A stretch of DNA of 64,000 bases from Pholis gunnellus (GCA_910591455.2 OU342808.1:23302714-23366713); one strand, 5' to 3'; numbered from the stretch's first letter, positions 36,853 to 50,637 are shown. Made by a program: numbers and translations. The notes: generated from the sequence alone by a model not told the origin.

Positions 36853-39800
36853 CTGTTGGAAGAGCACAGAGATAGAGAATGATTGAACGGCAACAGAACA
36901 CCTGGTTGTGATAAACTGCTTTAAAATACATGTTCGCACCAATTACACATAAATATAAACAAAGTCATTTAGTTTCTATCCATGCATATAGTTTTGGTTG
37001 AAATTGCCCGTGATTTGAGATACGTCTCCGTAAACCTTCACAGCTTTTTAAAAATGCCATCTTAAAAATAAACAGCAACATTTCCAGCAACAATTTCCCA
37101 GGAAATGTAGAATCCATTAACCTCATAACTTTCATTGGAACTACTTTATACTGAAGAATTAGTCCCTATGAAAACTATTGAAACCTTGTTCTTATGAAAT
37201 AAAAGCATTGCTGTTGAATTAGTATCACCATTGTAGATATCTCATTGGATAACATCTCAAAGTCTGAATACCACTTTGGTGAGTGAGAAAATATGTTATT
37301 TCATAATTTGGGGGAACACTTTTGTGTAATATGGTGTCTCGTGTTAAACTAAAGTGGTTCTTGTCATGCAATTGATACTAAAACACCCATTAGCTCTACT
37401 TCTTGATTGCAGCAGTAAGAGCAGCGGCGGGTATTCTCGAACCAGCAAATATGCTCAATTTAGGTAATGAAGATTAACTCCGCTGTTATCTGATGGGAAC
37501 ATGTAGCGCAGTGGTGTTCAAATACGTTGATGTGGAGCAGATTAAGCATGAATGGATGAAGCAAGAGAACGAGATAAATGGAGGACTGCACCAAAACAGA
37601 ACAGGTCAAAGCTACATGAGTCATAACACAAGCCGACTTCTACCGAAACTAAACTTTCTGTTGAATGAGACAGAGAGAGAGACACAAAAATTGAAGGTGA
37701 GCAGCCAAAATGAGTGTTTTTTGAACTCAGATGACAATACTTTACCTCCATTACTGTGCAATTTATCCTCCTCAAGTTGTTCTTCAGAAAGAGACAAAAA
37801 AAAAAATAAGAATGTGTTTATTGATCTGGCAGACACACAGCTGAAAAAGTCTGCAGCATCCTACTTGTCTTTCCATCTGCAGTTATGTATCGCCATGAGG
37901 CTGTTCAGCAAAACAAAACATAATGTTGGTGGAATTGATCCTGGGTGCATCTCGGCAGATGCAGCATCTCGTACATGACTCTGGGCAACATTTACCTCAC
38001 AATCTTCAAAAACTGCTATTGACCGCCGAGTCACATTTTTAAATGCAAATTTCTGTCAACAACACTTCACTTTTTTTGTTTTGTGTCATTATTTTAATGT
38101 CTCTGAGGAACTATGAGCAACTTCAAACACAATATCAACACCAGCAACATCAAATGAAGCCCGGAAAATATCTCCCATAAAAAGGTCCCGGTGGAGTTGA
38201 TAAACTAGATGGGGGGGAAAAAGCCAGCGGCCGTTCCTATTCTGTAATGTTATGAAGAAGAGGCCGCGAGGAACGACGAGCTGCGGGAAGAGACGACTGC
38301 AAAGACACAAGGGACATAAAATACAGGGATTTTCAAGGGTCTGGTTTTATTATTTTAAATACACTTTAAAAATTCTTATTTAAACCTCCCAAAAAAAGAC
38401 CAAAGGTTATGTTTAGCGTTATGTTTAGCGCTACTGAAACAGTTTGTATTAACAGCGGTGTCGTCAATGTCCTGCGGCTGGCAGGGTGTAATAATTGTTA
38501 ATACTGCAGCAAATGAATGTAGTTCTTTGACTGATTCTCAGAGAACCTTAAAAGAAAAGGTTATGTCACGTGTTGTCTTCTTGAATAGAATAGCAAAGTG
38601 GGAGGACTTTGGACATCCGTTGTTCTGAGGTAAAAGTAAATATCAGCACTCGGGCATTTAAGTGTTCTGGTTGAATCATAAATCATAAGTACAGACAATA
38701 AGCAGCTGCGTCACAAAAAGAACAGGGGGTTGTTTAGTAAAGTGAAAGGTTCACACCGCTAATGGTAAACAGAAGAAAACTTTAAGCTGTTTAAACTGTA
38801 CATTTCTGTATTAACAATGGGTCACATGACTGCATGAACAGTAATGTGAAAGGGAGAATTGTCACCTCACTCTGCAGCACTATCGGCGACCGAATTGCAT
38901 TGTGGGAACTGTAGGCTTTGGCAATGAAAAAAAATACAAAACTTAAAATATTTTTTTAACCGTCCATCGTGAGTCCAACAATGTTAAAGCAGTACAATGC
39001 ACGGCTGTCAACCAGTATTCTAAATTAGTTTATATGTGAATAGTAAAAAAATGATATTTCAATATGAAAATTAATATTCGATCGCTGTCTGCCTGGCACA
39101 CACTGAATGACAGGAGTCACTTTTATTCACTGTAAATTAAATGTAAAGTTGAGTAGAGATAACTCCTCATTTCAACTTCACAAATCAGCCGTTACTCGTC
39201 CATTGCGAGCTTTCAAAGCAAGATACAGAAATCGAACAAACCCACGAGGGTTTCTTTAGGACAACAGTCAGTTTAGGCCAAAAATCAGCGGCAACTCCTA
39301 ATTTGTGGCTCTGTAGTTTTACATACGACACATCCACCAAACAGGAGCAAACACATGTGAAGGGGTGTGGAAAAATGTAACCCAAACAGAACACTATAAA
39401 ACCAATGTTTAAAAATAAGACTATGATATTTCTGCTCTCTGGCTGAAGTATATTTTTCTAATCAGTGAACCTGGTGTTGTCTCTCCGGGTGTCAACACTG
39501 CATGGCACATAGATATCGATCCTCTGCACCAAATATGTTTGTGTGAAAAGTCGAAAGTACATAATGTGAAATGGAAAACGTGAGAAGTTACGTTTGAAGA
39601 AATGTAGCCACATTATTATATTTTACATTGACTGATGCTCCAGAAACCACATATCACATTTACAAGGATTAGTCTCTGGAATATATGCTCCTTGTGGACA
39701 ACTGTACTTCAAGCCTATGGATATTAGCCAGTAGGGTCTCTCGAGTGAAGCCGTCGCTGCCGCTCTGCTCTCGGTGTGGCTGCCTGAGGACCGAGCTCAC

Positions 39801-40899
39801 ACTTGTGCCTGAACCCGCATTAAGAGGCCGCCATCTTCAACCCTAAAAACCCCTTCGGGGAGACATCGAGATGCAGAAGGGACGAGAGGGCCCCCACGAT
39901 CGTCCACATGTAAAGAAAGACGAGGGGGGATGCTCAATCAAGCCTCCTTTATTAGCAGAACTAAAACCACAACAAGCTCCTCAGAAATGTAAAAGTTTGT
40001 CTTGACCCCGCGTGAACGACTGAAACTAATCAACGGCCGCTGAAGGGTTCAAACCACCAAGATTCCAAATACAGATGAGAGGCAAGAGAAAAGCTGGTTG
40101 CTTTTCGTCCAGTCTAGAGTGTCTTAACACCTGACATACGAGTTGCCAATTTGCACTGTCCAATTTCAGAATTAGCAAGATAGTTTTTTTGAAAACGTCG
40201 ACCAATAACCTTTGATTTAAATGATGCGCTTCCCTTTGGTAATTATCTTCCTGCATGCGCCGCTTTCAAAAATGCCTTTGACAGCGCGTATCAAGCTGAA
40301 ACCCAAGTGAAATGTCTCTGCAAGGGAAGCAATGAACTTTAAATCACACTCATGAAACTGTTGCTTCAAGTAATGAATCAATTCATCAACTGCACTAGTA
40401 TCTTAGCAACTGCTCCAGTGAAATAGTAACAAGACTTGACTTGTGAATCTTCTTGTTTCACGTGATCTCAAGCTCTCCTTAAGTTAATTTGTGGGGCTTG
40501 TGCTTGTTAAAAAGCAAAGTTTGAGAAGTTACTTTCCACGCAGGGCTTCGACAGAACTTTTTAATACATTTATGTTTATCTATTGCTGCTGAATTCACAT
40601 TACAACATTACTTTTCTTTTACTTTATTGCTACTTTTCTTTTAAGATGCTTCAAGTAATATTTAACTAATATTATAACGAATTCCAATTCATACTTGACA
40701 ACAAATGATGACGCTTTGAGCAAGCACCCAAATGTCACCACCTGACGTTACCGTCTGTGCCGACGTAATACTGTCAAGCTGCGGCGGCTCAGGTGTGTAA
40801 ATGTGACCGACGCAACCGTTTCGATCGGCAATCTCTTTCTCAGTATCGGCATCGGTGGATCTCTCTTCTCGAGACCCAGAGTACCACAACACTGGTATT

Positions 40900-41200
40900 A
40901 GCAAATGCTGTTTGCATTTCTTTGCATAACTTCAGAGGTAATTTTGGAGTCGCATCATAATCAATCCTCCGTTCTCTCCTGTCGCCTGAAAACCCCTGCA
41001 TCTCCGCATCAACTGTCGAAACCAAACAATGCACCTGACGCGTTAAGCTTCTCCTCTGCGGGGATTAATGCAAATGGCACAAAAGCGACATCATTAATGA
41101 CACAATCTTTAAACACGCGGTGGGGCTTTGAGAATTCATAATTGGACTAATTGCCTCTAGAGGTGTTGCTTCTTTGGGCTAAATGGCAGTGAAATGCCAC
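40900..41200. promoter_or_regulatory. Candidate intronic enhancer with homeodomain/POU motifs
   Basis: This repeat-free block contains a fused GGATTA (41062-41067) and octamer ATGCAAAT (41068-41075), the 10-bp palindrome TCATTAATGA (41091-41100) and two further TAATT-type sites around 41140. Such density suggests a developmental enhancer, but conservation cannot be tested here. Confidence 0.35.
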
Positions 41201-41601
41201 CAGGACACTAGCTGGTTTATCTTGCTGCCAGAGTAAACAGGATTCTTTTGCGTTCAATAGTTGCAGTGTCCCTCTTTAATCTCCACTCTTTTAAGTTGAG
41301 GGTTTATAGACGTTCTTGCAGTGTAATCAGTGGGACTCTACGTTAGAATCTGCTAATTAGTAAACGGCCAAGAAGGACCACCCAGGGGTGTTCAGGAAGA
41401 TGGGTGTTGGGGGTTCGGTCAATGCTTCTCCTGGTCGTTTTCCTTCCCTGTTGCATCTGCTCTTTTGTTCTCGACATGACAACGTTTCTTCTTCACCTCC
41501 TGTCGTCACTGCCTCTTTTTCCTCACCCTAATTTTCTCTCATGTTATTCCGCGTCCTTCCTCCCCCACATGCCTCCCTCACTTCCCTTCCCTCTCCCCCG
41601 A

Positions 41602-41625
41602 TCTGCTCTCTCTCTCTCTCTCTCA
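41602..41625. repeat. (CT)n tract in a pyrimidine-rich stretch
   Basis: About 11 CT units inside a longer C/T-rich segment (about 41500-41670). Confidence 0.9.
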
Positions 41626-41866
41626 TATATTCTGTGCCTCCCTCTCCTCTGCCTTTCTTCGTCCCCTTTTCCTGATGATGGCATTTGAAGCCAATTAGGT
41701 GTTTGTACGCATGTAAAGCTGTCAGAAGGGCACGGGGACATTCCTTTTTGCTATCAAAGATTACTAAAGCTAAGGCACCGAGGAGACCTGTCGTGTGCTA
41801 AGCAAAGATCAACACTATTAGCCTGATCAAGCCTGAACTCATATTCAAGAAATTGTCCTTGTGAAA

Positions 41867-41875
<9 letters not shown>

Positions 41876-41898
<23 letters not shown>

Positions 41899-41901
41899 GT
41901 G
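41876..41901. repeat. (TG)n microsatellite
   Basis: About 13 TG units. Confidence 0.95.
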
Positions 41902-43892
41902 GACTTGTCTACAGGGGCGGGCTGGATAATGTGTGTATATTGCAGCACAAAGGACCGACCGGCTGCCTCTGAATCGTATGACTCATCCTCATCGCGACTC
42001 GTGGACCGCAATCCCAAGAGCCTGTAGTGAAACATTCTATTAACTTGCATTAGTTTCCTTCCTCCACCATTACACCACCGAGCAACATACATTCACTCCT
42101 TGTGTTCTCTTTTGCTCCGCTTATGTGATGTATAGAACTGCCAAGACTGTAAAGTCTATATGAATGTCCATGTCTGCCAATTTTAACATAATTCCTGATG
42201 ACTCATAAACTGGATCAACATATTTTCTTTGGGGGAAAAAACAAAACAAAAAACATGTGGCATAAATCTGTAAATCCTCTTCTGTGCTCTTCTTATTCAT
42301 GATGGTTGAATATATCTGTACTTTTGCAACAACCTCCAGATTTCTAATAGAAAAATACAAACTCTTTAAAAAGACTCAAGATGCAAGAACATCCTCTGCT
42401 TTTTGCTAAGCAGTGTATAGGTACGAGACGCTCTCATGTGGCGGTGTAACCTTTAAAAATACATGCATGCCTTTTAGTCTCGCATATACATAAATATACA
42501 CATGCACACACACACAGCGATGACATATCTCCCTCTCGGAGCTCCATCTGGGTCAGAATATGAAGAACGCTGCCACACAGCATGTATTTCTCTCGGCTGA
42601 AAGTGCCTCGCACCGCTCCGTGTGGTGGCGGTGTTGCCGTGGTGCATTCACACATCTCCAGCCGGCCCCCTTTTTAGAGAGCCCATTAGTGGCTCTTTGT
42701 GGCCAGACCCCTGCCTTTGGAGAGCCAGAGATGGGAGAGCGGAGTGAGGGGAGGGGAGTACGGTTGAGGCAACAAGCGAATAAAATGACGAACAATAAAA
42801 GATTATAACCCATATCTCTATTCAAAGATGTTCTTTGTGGGTCAGGTCGCCTCCATTATCTTCAACCCACCCCCCCTTTAACCCCTCTTGATTACAAAAA
42901 ATAGTTTCTTTATATTAAAAATAAAACTTTTATACAGATGGGACATAAAACTATAGCTGTGCCGTACGGATAGTCATGACAACAAATCTAAGAAGTAATG
43001 TGAGCATTTTGGCGAGGAATCATTCAACAAGCGACAGTCCTAGTCGATGCTGTGACCGGTTTTGGTTCTTCGAACCAGAACGGACACTGCTTAAACCAAC
43101 AGGGAGCCCCAGATACACGTCCTGGTGAGACCAGAGTCTTCAAGTCACAAGGAGTCAGCGCTTTAACACCTTAGGATCTTTGCTGTTGCACCTTAAAAGA
43201 CAGCAACTCCCCTGTGAGGAAAACTGGAGTAAGAAACACTTTCCAGGTCAACGGTAAGGACCACGGACAGCGCCGGAATACTCACAGGGAACAGACAAGC
43301 TGTCTGAGAACACCAGATTCAAATTTAAAACCAGTCAGAAAGGCCAGAGATGGATCATGAAGGCCGTTCCCAACAGATCATTTCTGACTACCGTGAGTTA
43401 AGGTTTTTTGTTTCGGCCACGCTACTGTTTCCCAGATCAAGAATGAACCTTCATGCTCAGCTATACTGGCTGTAACTGCTAGAAATGACATGTAGATGCT
43501 AAGAAACATTTCAAAATGTCTGTTAAAGGGCTAAAGAAAGATGACAGAACTGTTAGGAAACAATTTTCCTGCAAATTCTACAGGAAAGAGCTGCCGATAA
43601 CTCGTTCATACAGTGTTTCTCTATTTCAGGATTGTAGTGAGGGGGCATCGGGTCGGCGCCTCAAGAAGAAGACAGTTAGCAGCTTGTTCTATCTAGAAGA
43701 AGCTGGTTGTGCTATAGTTGTCGTAGGCAGGCTGGTCATAGCCACTTTATGCCACTAAATGTGAGGGAGGCTGTGGAGCATCAGGTTATGAAGGTCCAGA
43801 TCAGACAAATGACATAAGATTTAGTTATTGCCATTTCCAAACTGGATTATTTCCCCCTCATTCTGATTCGGAATCAGGTGCAAGAGGAAACT

Positions 43893-43907
43893 GGGGGGGG
43901 GGGGGGG
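43893..43907. repeat. Poly-G run of 15
   Basis: An uninterrupted run of 15 G in KSR2 intron 3. Confidence 0.95.
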
Positions 43908-44483
43908 AGTGTGAATACAGCCAAAGTCCTAGACAGTGACGGCAAAAAGAGAGCTGGTCTCCAGAGACGCCATGAGGCCTGACTGGTCTGAACCCAGCTG
44001 GACTGAGGCATGGGCGGCTGGGACCCCCTGACGGACTCCAGACTCTGCCAGAGGACGCCTGCCTGGCTGTCCGCCTTTCTGGGAAAACAACAACCGCCTC
44101 CATCCCCACTCATGCCGATGAGACAGAAAGGGAGGAAGTAGGAGAAGCACACAGGTGGCGAGCAACTCCAGCAAATGAGCAGCAGAGAGGTGTGAATATT
44201 TCGAGAGGCCAGCTGGGTACCTGCAGAATCACAAAGAGCCGGGGTTTTTTTAGGGCTGAGCTTTAAAAGACTGTTCGTCTGAATGCCTGAATCCTTTTTC
44301 AACACGTAAAAAAAAATGTTTAAAAAACGCTTTGAAGAACAGCCAAGTTAAACCTCCTCTAATAAAACACTCTTATAATAAATACAGTTTTGTTAAGGGC
44401 ACATTGAAGAAAAACTACTCATCAAGTTAATTTGGTTAATTATTCAGCAGAGCCTTCCGTCTGAAAGGACATCTGTTAGAGAA

Positions 44484-44595
<112 letters not shown>

Positions 44596-44668
44596 AGGAG
44601 AAACAGATATGTTATCAAACGGGTTTACAAAAGGTTGTTTCTAAAACAGCCCAGTTGTGGTGATGTTC

Positions 44669-44752
44669 TACTGCCCCCTTCTGGTTCATTTGTATCATTG
44701 CAAAAGCCCAGACTGAAAACAAAGTGTGGTCTGTACCGCCACCTGGTGTGCA
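44669..44752. promoter_or_regulatory. Two CTCF-like motifs in the same orientation
   Basis: TACTGCCCCCTTCTGGTTC (44669-44687) and TACCGCCACCTGGTGTGCA (44734-44752) resemble the inverse of the CTCF core as I remember it. By eye the second agrees at about 15 of 19 positions and the first at about 13. They lie 65 bp apart, just after a long TG tract. Confidence 0.4.
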
Positions 44753-45047
44753 ACCACGAAACAAAAGAAATGCACCTGTGGCATCACAGCAAATGCCTTG
44801 AGGAAGTCCACAGTCTTGTAAAAGCCACAAAATATTTTTTTTTAAATAGACTGACCATCTTTGAATTGACTTAACATAATGGTGGAAAAAACAAAGATTT
44901 TTACAACAGAAATGTGGTTTTAAGCGACAAAATAGGAGAGAAAATGCCTCATTTTTGAACACACACGCATGGCGTCATGACACCTGGCCCAATAAAGCAA
45001 TTTAAGCCCCTCCAAAATACTTGCTAAAGAAACAACACCAACATTTG

Positions 45048-45268
45048 TATATAGTTTACTGGGTCGTCCACTAATCACAGGGGTTAGAGGTTCGATCCCC
45101 AGCTCGTCCTCCCCACTTGTCAAAGTGTCCTTGAGCAAGACACTGAAGCCTAAATTGCTTGCAATGGTCAGGCCATGCATGGTAGCTCGCTGCCATCGGT
45201 ATGCGAGTGTGTGTGTGTGTGTAAATGGGCTATGAAGCAGTATAGAAATGCAGTCAATGCATTTACTT
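45048..45268 (+). mobile_element. tRNA-derived SINE-like repeat
   Basis: It contains a B-box GGTTCGATCCC at about 45090, followed by GTGTCCTTGAGCAAGACACTGA and a GCTCGCTGCCATCGGTATG block, then a short TG run. I recognise this arrangement as a very common repeat of fish genomes. The A-box region is degenerate. Exact ends are uncertain. Confidence 0.7.
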
Positions 45269-48016
45269 TGTCCTTTACAGTATGCTCCCTTGTGGACAGC
45301 ATTAACCATCAACTCTATTTTAAAACAGGAATATTCAATTACTGAGATTTAAACTTCTACAACAGCAACTTGTTCCTTTTTTGCACTACAAAACATGTGA
45401 CTTTAATGTTTTTGTCAGTGTTAATTACAGTGGGTCTCTATGGATGAAAACACATGCATCCCTGCAGGATAATAGAGTAAATAGGTGCATTAAAGGGCTG
45501 TTAAAGGCCCGGCACATCCTCGGGTGTTTCCACTGAGCCTGGCTGATTAGAGCTCATCCGAGATGTGGGAACAGATCTTACATTTTTAAAAAAGTTTGCT
45601 TATTTAAACATTGTGATTGCATGATTCCGATATTATTGCAGATAATTGATCCGCTGTTAACGTAGCGTCCGCCTTTTGTTAATTATCAAGCTATAATATC
45701 TGAATAATGCGAACACATTGACCGACACATTAATCTCATAAATGACAAATTATGGCAACAACAAGTGTGTCCCAGCCGTGTGCATCACTTTTTAGTGTCC
45801 TCTTCCATTGTGTTGTGAGCTTCTGTATTTGCAGCTCTTTCTTCTAAATGCTGAGTGACTTCATGTTTCTTCATACACTGGAGTTGTGTCTATTTGCATT
45901 TTTTCTAATTTGCAGAATGTTGAACGTGCAAAAGAGCATCAACCCATCAGACATACTACTTTCTGCTTCATATTCCACAGTTTGACTCATTAAAGACAGA
46001 AGCTTAAACTGTTAAAGTGAGTTTGCAGACTTTTCCATGCAGACACATGGGTTCCTCCTTGACATAAGACATTACTGATTATTTCACACGGTCACATGAC
46101 TGTGACACTGGAATTTGATGTAGAAACCCCACTAATCTTTTGAATTGCTACCAATGATTGCTGTAATGACGATTTATAATAACGTAGCAGGTATTCATCG
46201 ACACCATGAAAGCTGTTGCTCTAAACAGGTGGCGTCTGATCGCTGATAAAAACATGAACCGTCTGGCACACAAGTGATTCACTTTAATTTACAGATTGTT
46301 GAGAATAAAGAGCAGCGCTGAACTACCGTGGCTGAACATGTGAAGACAACAGTGCCACCTACAGATACATGAACAGTACTGAGCATTCTGTGTATTTAAA
46401 CATTCATCTCTAGGACTGACTAACATATGACAATCAAACAGTTGGAAATGGTTTTAAACTGTATGAATGCCGGGTTAAATACGGCAAAGCTTTCTGACTG
46501 GAATCAGAAATGAGCTGGTGTTTTTTTGTTAAATCCTATGAATGTTTACCTTTATGTTATAAAAATGCACAACATGCATCAAACTACAGCTGATGACGGC
46601 TGTCAATTTTAGTATTGATTTCATAGTCCATAAACAAAGACATCATAAATAAATATAAATGTTTTGAAGAATTCAAAGATAACGTCACAGATCACTAATA
46701 AACGTTGCTCTTTTCTTTGTGTCATGAAATAATAATTTGTAATCTTGTCATCTCTATATTAAAAAACAATTCTCCTTTTCTGAATTCATTAAGAAATGAC
46801 GTCATCGCATGTATACATGTCTCGTCTGGAGCAGGGTAATGAGGTAATTGTTTGTTGTTGCTAAATATAGCCGGATGTAAACAAGCACCCTTCTGCTTCC
46901 TCATGTTGTGCGTCACAACAGTGTCTTTGAATGTTTTGGCTCATTAACTATGAATTGTAAATATTTTACATTACTGCAAGCCAGTTTCTGAACCATACTG
47001 TGTTTTCAGATTGATTCCCTTTCTAGGTAACCATTTAGTATTTTAGTTTCTATACAAATCTAATTGCAAATATTTGACAACAATAAGTGAACACACCTGT
47101 AAAAACAATTTTAAGAATTTAGTTTTGAAATGTAATGTAATGTGTTGCTATCAATTGCAAATATTAACTGCAGATTTTTAAATGCAATTTAATTACATCC
47201 GTAGTTTAAGTCCGGCTGGAGATTTTTGCTGCATGTCCTCTCGTGTCCTGTCAGCTCTCTACTGTATAGTGTCAGAAGCATAACATACCCACAGTAAATA
47301 CTTAACAAAAATAAGTCCTTCAATGCAACAGAGATCATTTTCCACAACAGTCCTTACTTCAAATTGTGTTACTCTGCTTCAATAATGTCATTTTGATGAC
47401 AGAAATTATCTTCTTTTTTTTTAAAACATGATAAATAAGGGTTCCCTATGGTGTACCGTCTACCTAAAGCAAGACACAATGTTTTATCTTGTAAAAATAA
47501 ATAAATGGCAATAATCAACGGCAGCATCAATCAAGGAAATAAAGTGTCAAAGCTGAATTTAAGTAGTGTATATATGATTTGTATTTAAGGGGGAAACCAC
47601 CAGAATTGTACCAATAGTTTAGTTCGTCCTTTTTACATAATACATTACTGCTGGCATTTCTTTTTGTACCATACACATAATACTATAGAGTAATATTATT
47701 ACCCACATTGAGCTATATTTAGGTTCTGTCTATTGTGTATTTACATTGTAATAAACTCCACTTCCTGTCAATCACCCGACACCCACAACAAGAAACTACC
47801 CGAGCAGAACATGGAGAAAATCTTTGTTAGCTTGCACAAAATGTATAACATCAAACTAGATAAAAGGTTATTTAAAAAAAACATCATTTTAAATTAAGGA
47901 ATGTACTTTTACACGTATTAGTGGTAAATAGTGATAACTCTGAAGGACACTCGTATTTTCCTTGTGTTTGTGTGGATGTGTGAGCTCATCTCTGTGTATT
48001 TCGGGTGGACCCTTAC

Positions 48017-48167
48017 CGAGCTGGTGGGCCCTTCTGAGGCAGGAGAGGGAGGCGTTGAGTCGGGCGCACTCCTCTTCGTTGGCACCAAACTTCTGCAGCA
48101 GCTCACACACCTGCTCCTCGCTCTTCTCCAGCAGGCCCTCCAGGGTCACCTCGCCTGGGCTCATCTC
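48017..48167 (-). CDS. KSR2: KSR2 coding exon 3 (end of the coiled-coil/SAM CA1 region)
   Basis: This 151-nt exon encodes residues 106-155 plus one base of Gly156. It has the EMSPGEVTLEGLLEKSEEQV segment, then CELLQKFGANEEECARLNASLSCLR split over two helices. This is the helical SAM-like part of the KSR CA1 domain, which in the family helps bring KSR to BRAF and membranes. The acceptor is GTTGTGCAG/GAG after a TG-rich tract, and the donor is CTCG/GTAAGG. It lies 575 bp from exon 2. A (CA)n stretch just beyond the acceptor is simple repeat, not coding. Confidence 0.97.
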
Positions 48168-48742
48168 CTGCACAACACACACACATAAGCAAACACATGA
48201 CATAAGATACAGCACACATTGTTACGCTCTCAGATTAACACGTGGAACACTTGGTTTGCAGTTAAAGAGGCATTTTGGCAGAAGTTGTGGAGAAAAATGT
48301 TAACCTTTTTCAGTTTATCATCAGATAAAAGTGGAAAGAGGACGTGGACTGTAAGAAACGCTGGGTTGTCTGTGTTACTTTTTAAAGCATGGATTTGGGT
48401 TAATCTATTGCCATAAATGAGATATAAAACTATATTTTAAAACAAAACAAGCTTCTAACATCACAGCTGACTGTAATGGTCAGCGACACCTGTCAATCAA
48501 TAGATCATTAATGGAACAATTACATAACAAATGCAGATAATTCCATAAAAGACAGAAGCAGTCACCGGATGGTTTGATGATTATGAAAATGAGCATCAGA
48601 TCTTTAGGGGGTGTTTTTTTCTGACAGCGCTGATCTGTACATTATAGGATATAAGATATAAGATTTGAGCTACATCCTCTTGCATTCTCACATTGTAATT
48701 TTGGGAGAGAAGATGAGCGTCTTTTTAAACAGGACATATTAC
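48168..48742 (-). other. KSR2 intron 2
   Basis: A 575-bp intron with donor GTAATA and acceptor GTGCAG. A short (CA)n run lies next to the acceptor; otherwise it is AT-rich and unremarkable. Confidence 0.9.
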
Positions 48743-48883
48743 CTGTGTGACCTCCTTCCTCAGGTTGACGATGCGGAACCAGTGGCCGATGCGAGGGAAG
48801 TCCTCCAGCTCGACGCTGCGCTCCTCTAAGGCCACTTTGCACTTACAGGACAGCTGGCGGCTGAAGTACTTCACCAACTTCCC
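48743..48883 (-). CDS. KSR2: KSR2 coding exon 2 (CA1 coiled-coil/SAM region)
   Basis: This exon has exactly 47 codons (residues 59-105) and phase 0 at both ends. It reads GKLVKYFSRQLSCKCKVALE, then ERSVELEDFPRIGHWFRIVN and ends RKEVTQ. That is the YFSRQLSCK...HWFRIV signature of the KSR N-terminus. The acceptor is TTCTCAG/GGG and the donor CACAG/GTAATATG. The segment continues the coiled coil of exon 1 and starts the SAM bundle completed by exon 3. No anomalies are visible. Confidence 0.97.
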
Positions 48884-49929
48884 CTGAGAACAAGAGGGAG
48901 AGACACAGTGAGGGAGGGCTGCAAATACATTACACTTTCTTTAATGCTGATGAACCCTGTTGTCCCATTTTCATCTTCCACATAAAATAATTCATGATTT
49001 CTGTTAGTTTGTCTAAAGTACAACTGCATGGACTGTAGAACATGAAAAAACAGAGAAAAATCGGATGCAAACCAGGGAAATGCAAACATGAAAACACCTT
49101 TAATTAGCAAAGTTGAATATCATTGGAAAAGTAAACTGACTTGATTCATCTTTTAGTACTAAAACGTGAAATATGTTCTCAATCAAAGACTGGGCCTGTC
49201 CTGAAGAACTGACCTGTTTTAATCACAAACAAGACCGACAATGAATAGAAACCCAATAAGAACAAAGTCGCTGTCAGGTATTCAATTCTATTGCATCCTG
49301 TTAAATCAAGGCAAGAATCAAGACTGTTCTGGAGAAGAAATTATTTAAATACTGATATCTCGATAGATTTCAAACCAGCAACTGGACACAGCGCTGCATT
49401 CATGTTTTTTTGGAGTTCAACTACATTGATACAAAATACATTTAAAACAAAAAAACACTGACGTTTTGACTATTTCTGTGACATTTTAATAAAGCTTAAT
49501 TATTTTAAAACTGTAGGACTGTAGGATAAACTATGGCAGAGATTTATTATAGAATAATAATATTCTTATATGCTTCTGAATCTCTTCTTCAGGTTCTATG
49601 AGCCCACTTCAATGCACACAAATGATTAACCTGATTATCCCAACATTACATCCTGTGAGGACATTATCAGTGAAACCAAATCCCTAGTGACGCATTTGAG
49701 TTACTCAACCGTTAAATTATGCCGTCATGTAAACATTTAAGTCACATGTCATTTGCTAAAAAGGTCAGAGAGTGTGTCTCTTTACTCAGATAACAACATG
49801 GTGAGCAGCTGTGGTGAAGGAGAGATTACAAAACACCGAGACGACCCAAATGCTTCAAAGCTTCGACCGCTTTTTTTTGCTGTTGTCGTTTTTTTTCAGT
49901 ATATGCTTTACCCAAATAATCACAATTAG

Positions 49930-50483
49930 CGCTGTGTGTTGTGTGTAGAGTGTGTGTTGTGTGTAGAGAGTGTGTGTTGTGTGTAGAGAGTGTGTGTTGT
50001 GTGTAAAGTGTGTGTGTTGTGTGTAGAGTGTGCGTGTTGTGTGTATCTTGTATGTAGAGAGTGTGTGTGTTGTGTGTGTGGAGTGTGTGTGGAGTGTGTG
50101 TGGAGTGTGTGTTGTGTGTAGAGAGTGTGTGTGTTGTGTGTAGCGAGTGTGTGTGGCGAATGTGTGTGTGGAGTGTGTGTGTGTTGTGTGTAGAGAGTGT
50201 GTGTGTTGTGTGTAGCGAGTGTGTGTGGCGAATGTGTGTGTGGAGTGTGTGTGTGTTGTGTGTAGAGAGTGTGTGTGTTGTGTGTCGCGAGTGTGTGTGG
50301 CGAGTGTGTGTGTGGAGTGTGTGTGTGTTGTGTGTAGCAAGTGTGTGTGTTATGTGTAGCGAGTGTGTGTGTTGTGGTTAGAGTGTGTAGAGTGTATGTG
50401 TTGTGTGTAGAGATTGTTTGTATGTTGTGTGTAGTGTGTGTGTTGTGTGTAGAGTGCGTGTTGTGTGTAGAGAGTGTGCGTGT

Positions 50484-50522
<39 letters not shown>

Positions 50523-50532
50523 GTGTAGAGGG

Positions 50533-50598
<66 letters not shown>

Positions 50599-50637
50599 TG
50601 TGTGTGTGTGTCTGTGTGTGTGTGTGTGTATGTGTGT
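49930..50637. repeat. TG-rich minisatellite with a 72-bp higher-order unit
   Basis: It is made of interrupted TG runs such as GTGTGTTGTGTGTAGAGAGT. Between 50120 and 50335 three successive units are exactly 72 bp apart (starts 50120, 50192, 50264) and nearly identical, each containing TAGCGAG and GGCGA markers. The last 150 bp are almost pure TG. Long open frames here are artefacts of the repeat. Confidence 0.92.

Noticed and set aside
37493..37978. 161-codon open frame on the plus strand in intron 3
   Set aside because: No family resemblance, low-complexity Ser/Lys/Asn stretches, no promoter or splice context. Most likely chance.
43874..44305. 143-codon open frame on the minus strand
   Set aside because: GC-rich chance frame with a poly-G run inside and no motif; overlapping frames are equally long.
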